This document shows positions 63,321 to 64,000 of a stretch of 64,000 bases of DNA, piece by piece (the stretch's first letter is position 1; each line of letters begins with the position of its first letter). The DNA is taken from positions 186,001 through 250,000 of the forward strand of contig NZ_JACRTG010000018.1 of assembly GCF_014385195.1 (NCBI RefSeq), written 5' to 3'. The translations under genes were made by a program, and so were the position numbers. The notes beneath the pieces are model-generated. The model saw only the letters and a list, made by a program, of their open reading frames with translations. It was not told where the DNA came from and did not search any database. Origin of the DNA: Paratissierella segnis. Its GTDB lineage: Bacteria > Bacillota > Clostridia > Tissierellales > Tissierellaceae.

Positions 63321-63755
63321 CTATCCTTCTATTGCGAACATAAACTCTCCTTCGGCTGCAACTTCCTCTCCAACATATGCTTTGCCCTCACCTATGCCTA
63401 TAGAACCTCTAAGTTTAGTTATTTCAACTTCCATTCTTAGCATATCTCCGGGTTTTACTACCCTTTTAAACCTAAATTTATTGATTCCTGCAAAGTAAGG
63501 GATCAGCCCTTTGTATTCGTCCTTGGACAATAAGATTACTGCTCCAACTTGAGCAATAGTTTCTATGATAATAACTCCGGGCATTACAGGTTTTTCAGGG
63601 AAATGACCTTGAAAATAATATTCATTTATTGTAACGTTTTTAAACCCTATTCCCTTTTTACCTTCTTCAACAATTTCTACCTTGTCAACAAATAGAAACG
63701 GATATCTATGAGGCAAGATGTTGGATATTTCTTCAGCATCAATTATTTTTGACAC
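63321..63755 (-). CDS. fabZ: 3-hydroxyacyl-ACP dehydratase FabZ
   Basis: Removes water from 3-hydroxyacyl-ACP in fatty-acid synthesis, 144 residues, hot-dog fold. LPHRYPFLFVDKV at 15-27, catalytic H51 in GHFPEKPVMPG and catalytic E65 in IIIETIAQ. GTG start with AGGAGG 8 bases upstream. It is divergent from a fabH-like gene, with about 140 bases of shared regulatory DNA between them. Confidence 0.95.
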   Translation of the reverse strand: MSKIIDAEEISNILPHRYPFLFVDKVEIVEEGKKGIGFKNVTINEYYFQGHFPEKPVMPGVIIIETIAQVGAVILLSKDEYKGLIPYFAGINKFRFKRVVKPGDMLRMEVEITKLRGSIGIGEGKAYVGEEVAAEGEFMFAIEG

Positions 63756-63894
63756 TCGCTCTACCTCCTTAAACTGGAAATATTTATTGATTAATTTAGC
63801 ATAATACTATATACTAATGATAAGTTTTTTTGTATCATATTAAAATAATAGTAGAAATATTATTATTTTGCAAATTAAAGTTTTCAAGGAGGTG

Positions 63895-63945
63895 ATGAAA
63901 GGAGTAAATATGGGTACAACAAAATATTTGGAGGTGAAAGATTGA
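63895..63945 (+). CDS. Possible 16-residue leader ORF before fabH
   Basis: ATG 63895 follows AAGGAGGTG and runs 16 codons to TGA, which overlaps the TTG start of fabH by two bases. Translation could couple the two. No family is recognised. Confidence 0.3.
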   Translation: MKGVNMGTTKYLEVKD

Positions 63946-64000
63946 AAAGTTATTCAGTTGGAATTTCCGGTGTGGGAAGCTTCGTTCCAGAAAAGGTCTT
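63942..64000 (+). CDS. fabH: 3-oxoacyl-ACP synthase III, FabH (3' truncated by window)
   Basis: Only 19 residues are visible: MKSYSVGISGVGSFVPEKV, the first beta strand of FabH-type enzymes, which usually reads as a GIxGxGxYxPE pattern. TTG start with GGAGG 7 bases upstream. FabH starts fatty acid chains from acyl-CoA; in this organism branched acyl-CoA from the Vor complex could serve as primers (inference). The rest lies beyond the window. Confidence 0.75.
   Translation, partial: MKSYSVGISGVGSFVPEKV

Overview
The window is low-G+C DNA from an endospore-forming, fermentative anaerobe of the Firmicutes, most like Clostridia or Tissierellia. The evidence is a cotJABC spore-coat operon, an alpha/beta-type SASP, a Spo0E-like phosphatase, strong AGGAGG ribosome sites with frequent TTG and GTG starts, rubrerythrin, a Ptb-Buk-Vor amino-acid fermentation pathway and selenium-type sulfur carriers. 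No rRNA, tRNA, CRISPR array or phage module was seen.

Layout. 1-5882: a mannose-family PTS (IIC cut by the window edge, IID) with an M20 amidohydrolase, a HAD phosphatase, an RpiR regulator and 6-phosphogluconate dehydrogenase. 5926-9874 (minus): a heterodimeric ABC exporter behind a leader peptide and two chained terminator hairpins. 9948-12995 (minus): an FAD oxidoreductase and a selenium/sulfur trio (DUF3343, TusA-like, YedE). 13288-17434: an L,D-transpeptidase, SASP, cotJABC, an ArsR regulator, Spo0E and small hypothetical genes. 17882-27447: a visibly more G+C-rich block with a MalT/LuxR-type regulator and cheA-cheW-mcp-cheR-cheB-cheD, with no CheY and no flagellar gene. 27601-36210: rubrerythrin, HPr and enzyme I, then a complete mannitol operon (mtlA, mtlR, mtlF, mtlD).

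36211-52546 looks like an acquired catabolic island. It carries a decayed IS1182-like transposase, a strong promoter with a structured leader, a peptide-type ABC transporter, an M20 amidohydrolase, a stand-alone M20 lid-domain protein, two paralogous GntR/HutC regulators, a FrlD-like kinase, HyuA and HyuB, and a FrlB-like SIS deglycase. A broken group II intron lies inside it. A near-perfect 24-bp direct repeat sits at both ends: once in the 3' end of mtlD and once in the terminator after the last GntR gene. I read the island as an uptake and breakdown route for glycated (Amadori) amino acids or peptides that also opens a cyclic amide. This combination is the best candidate for an undescribed system here.

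52603-64000: a PrsW-like protease, a CapA-like protein, CdaA and CdaR (c-di-AMP), phosphotransbutyrylase and butyrate kinase, a P-loop ATPase and a four-subunit 2-oxoacid:ferredoxin oxidoreductase. Together the last group should turn branched-chain 2-oxoacids into acids plus ATP. A spore-coat-like protein, fabZ and the first codons of fabH close the window. Tandem heptamer repeats occur near 32512, 58803 and 58917.
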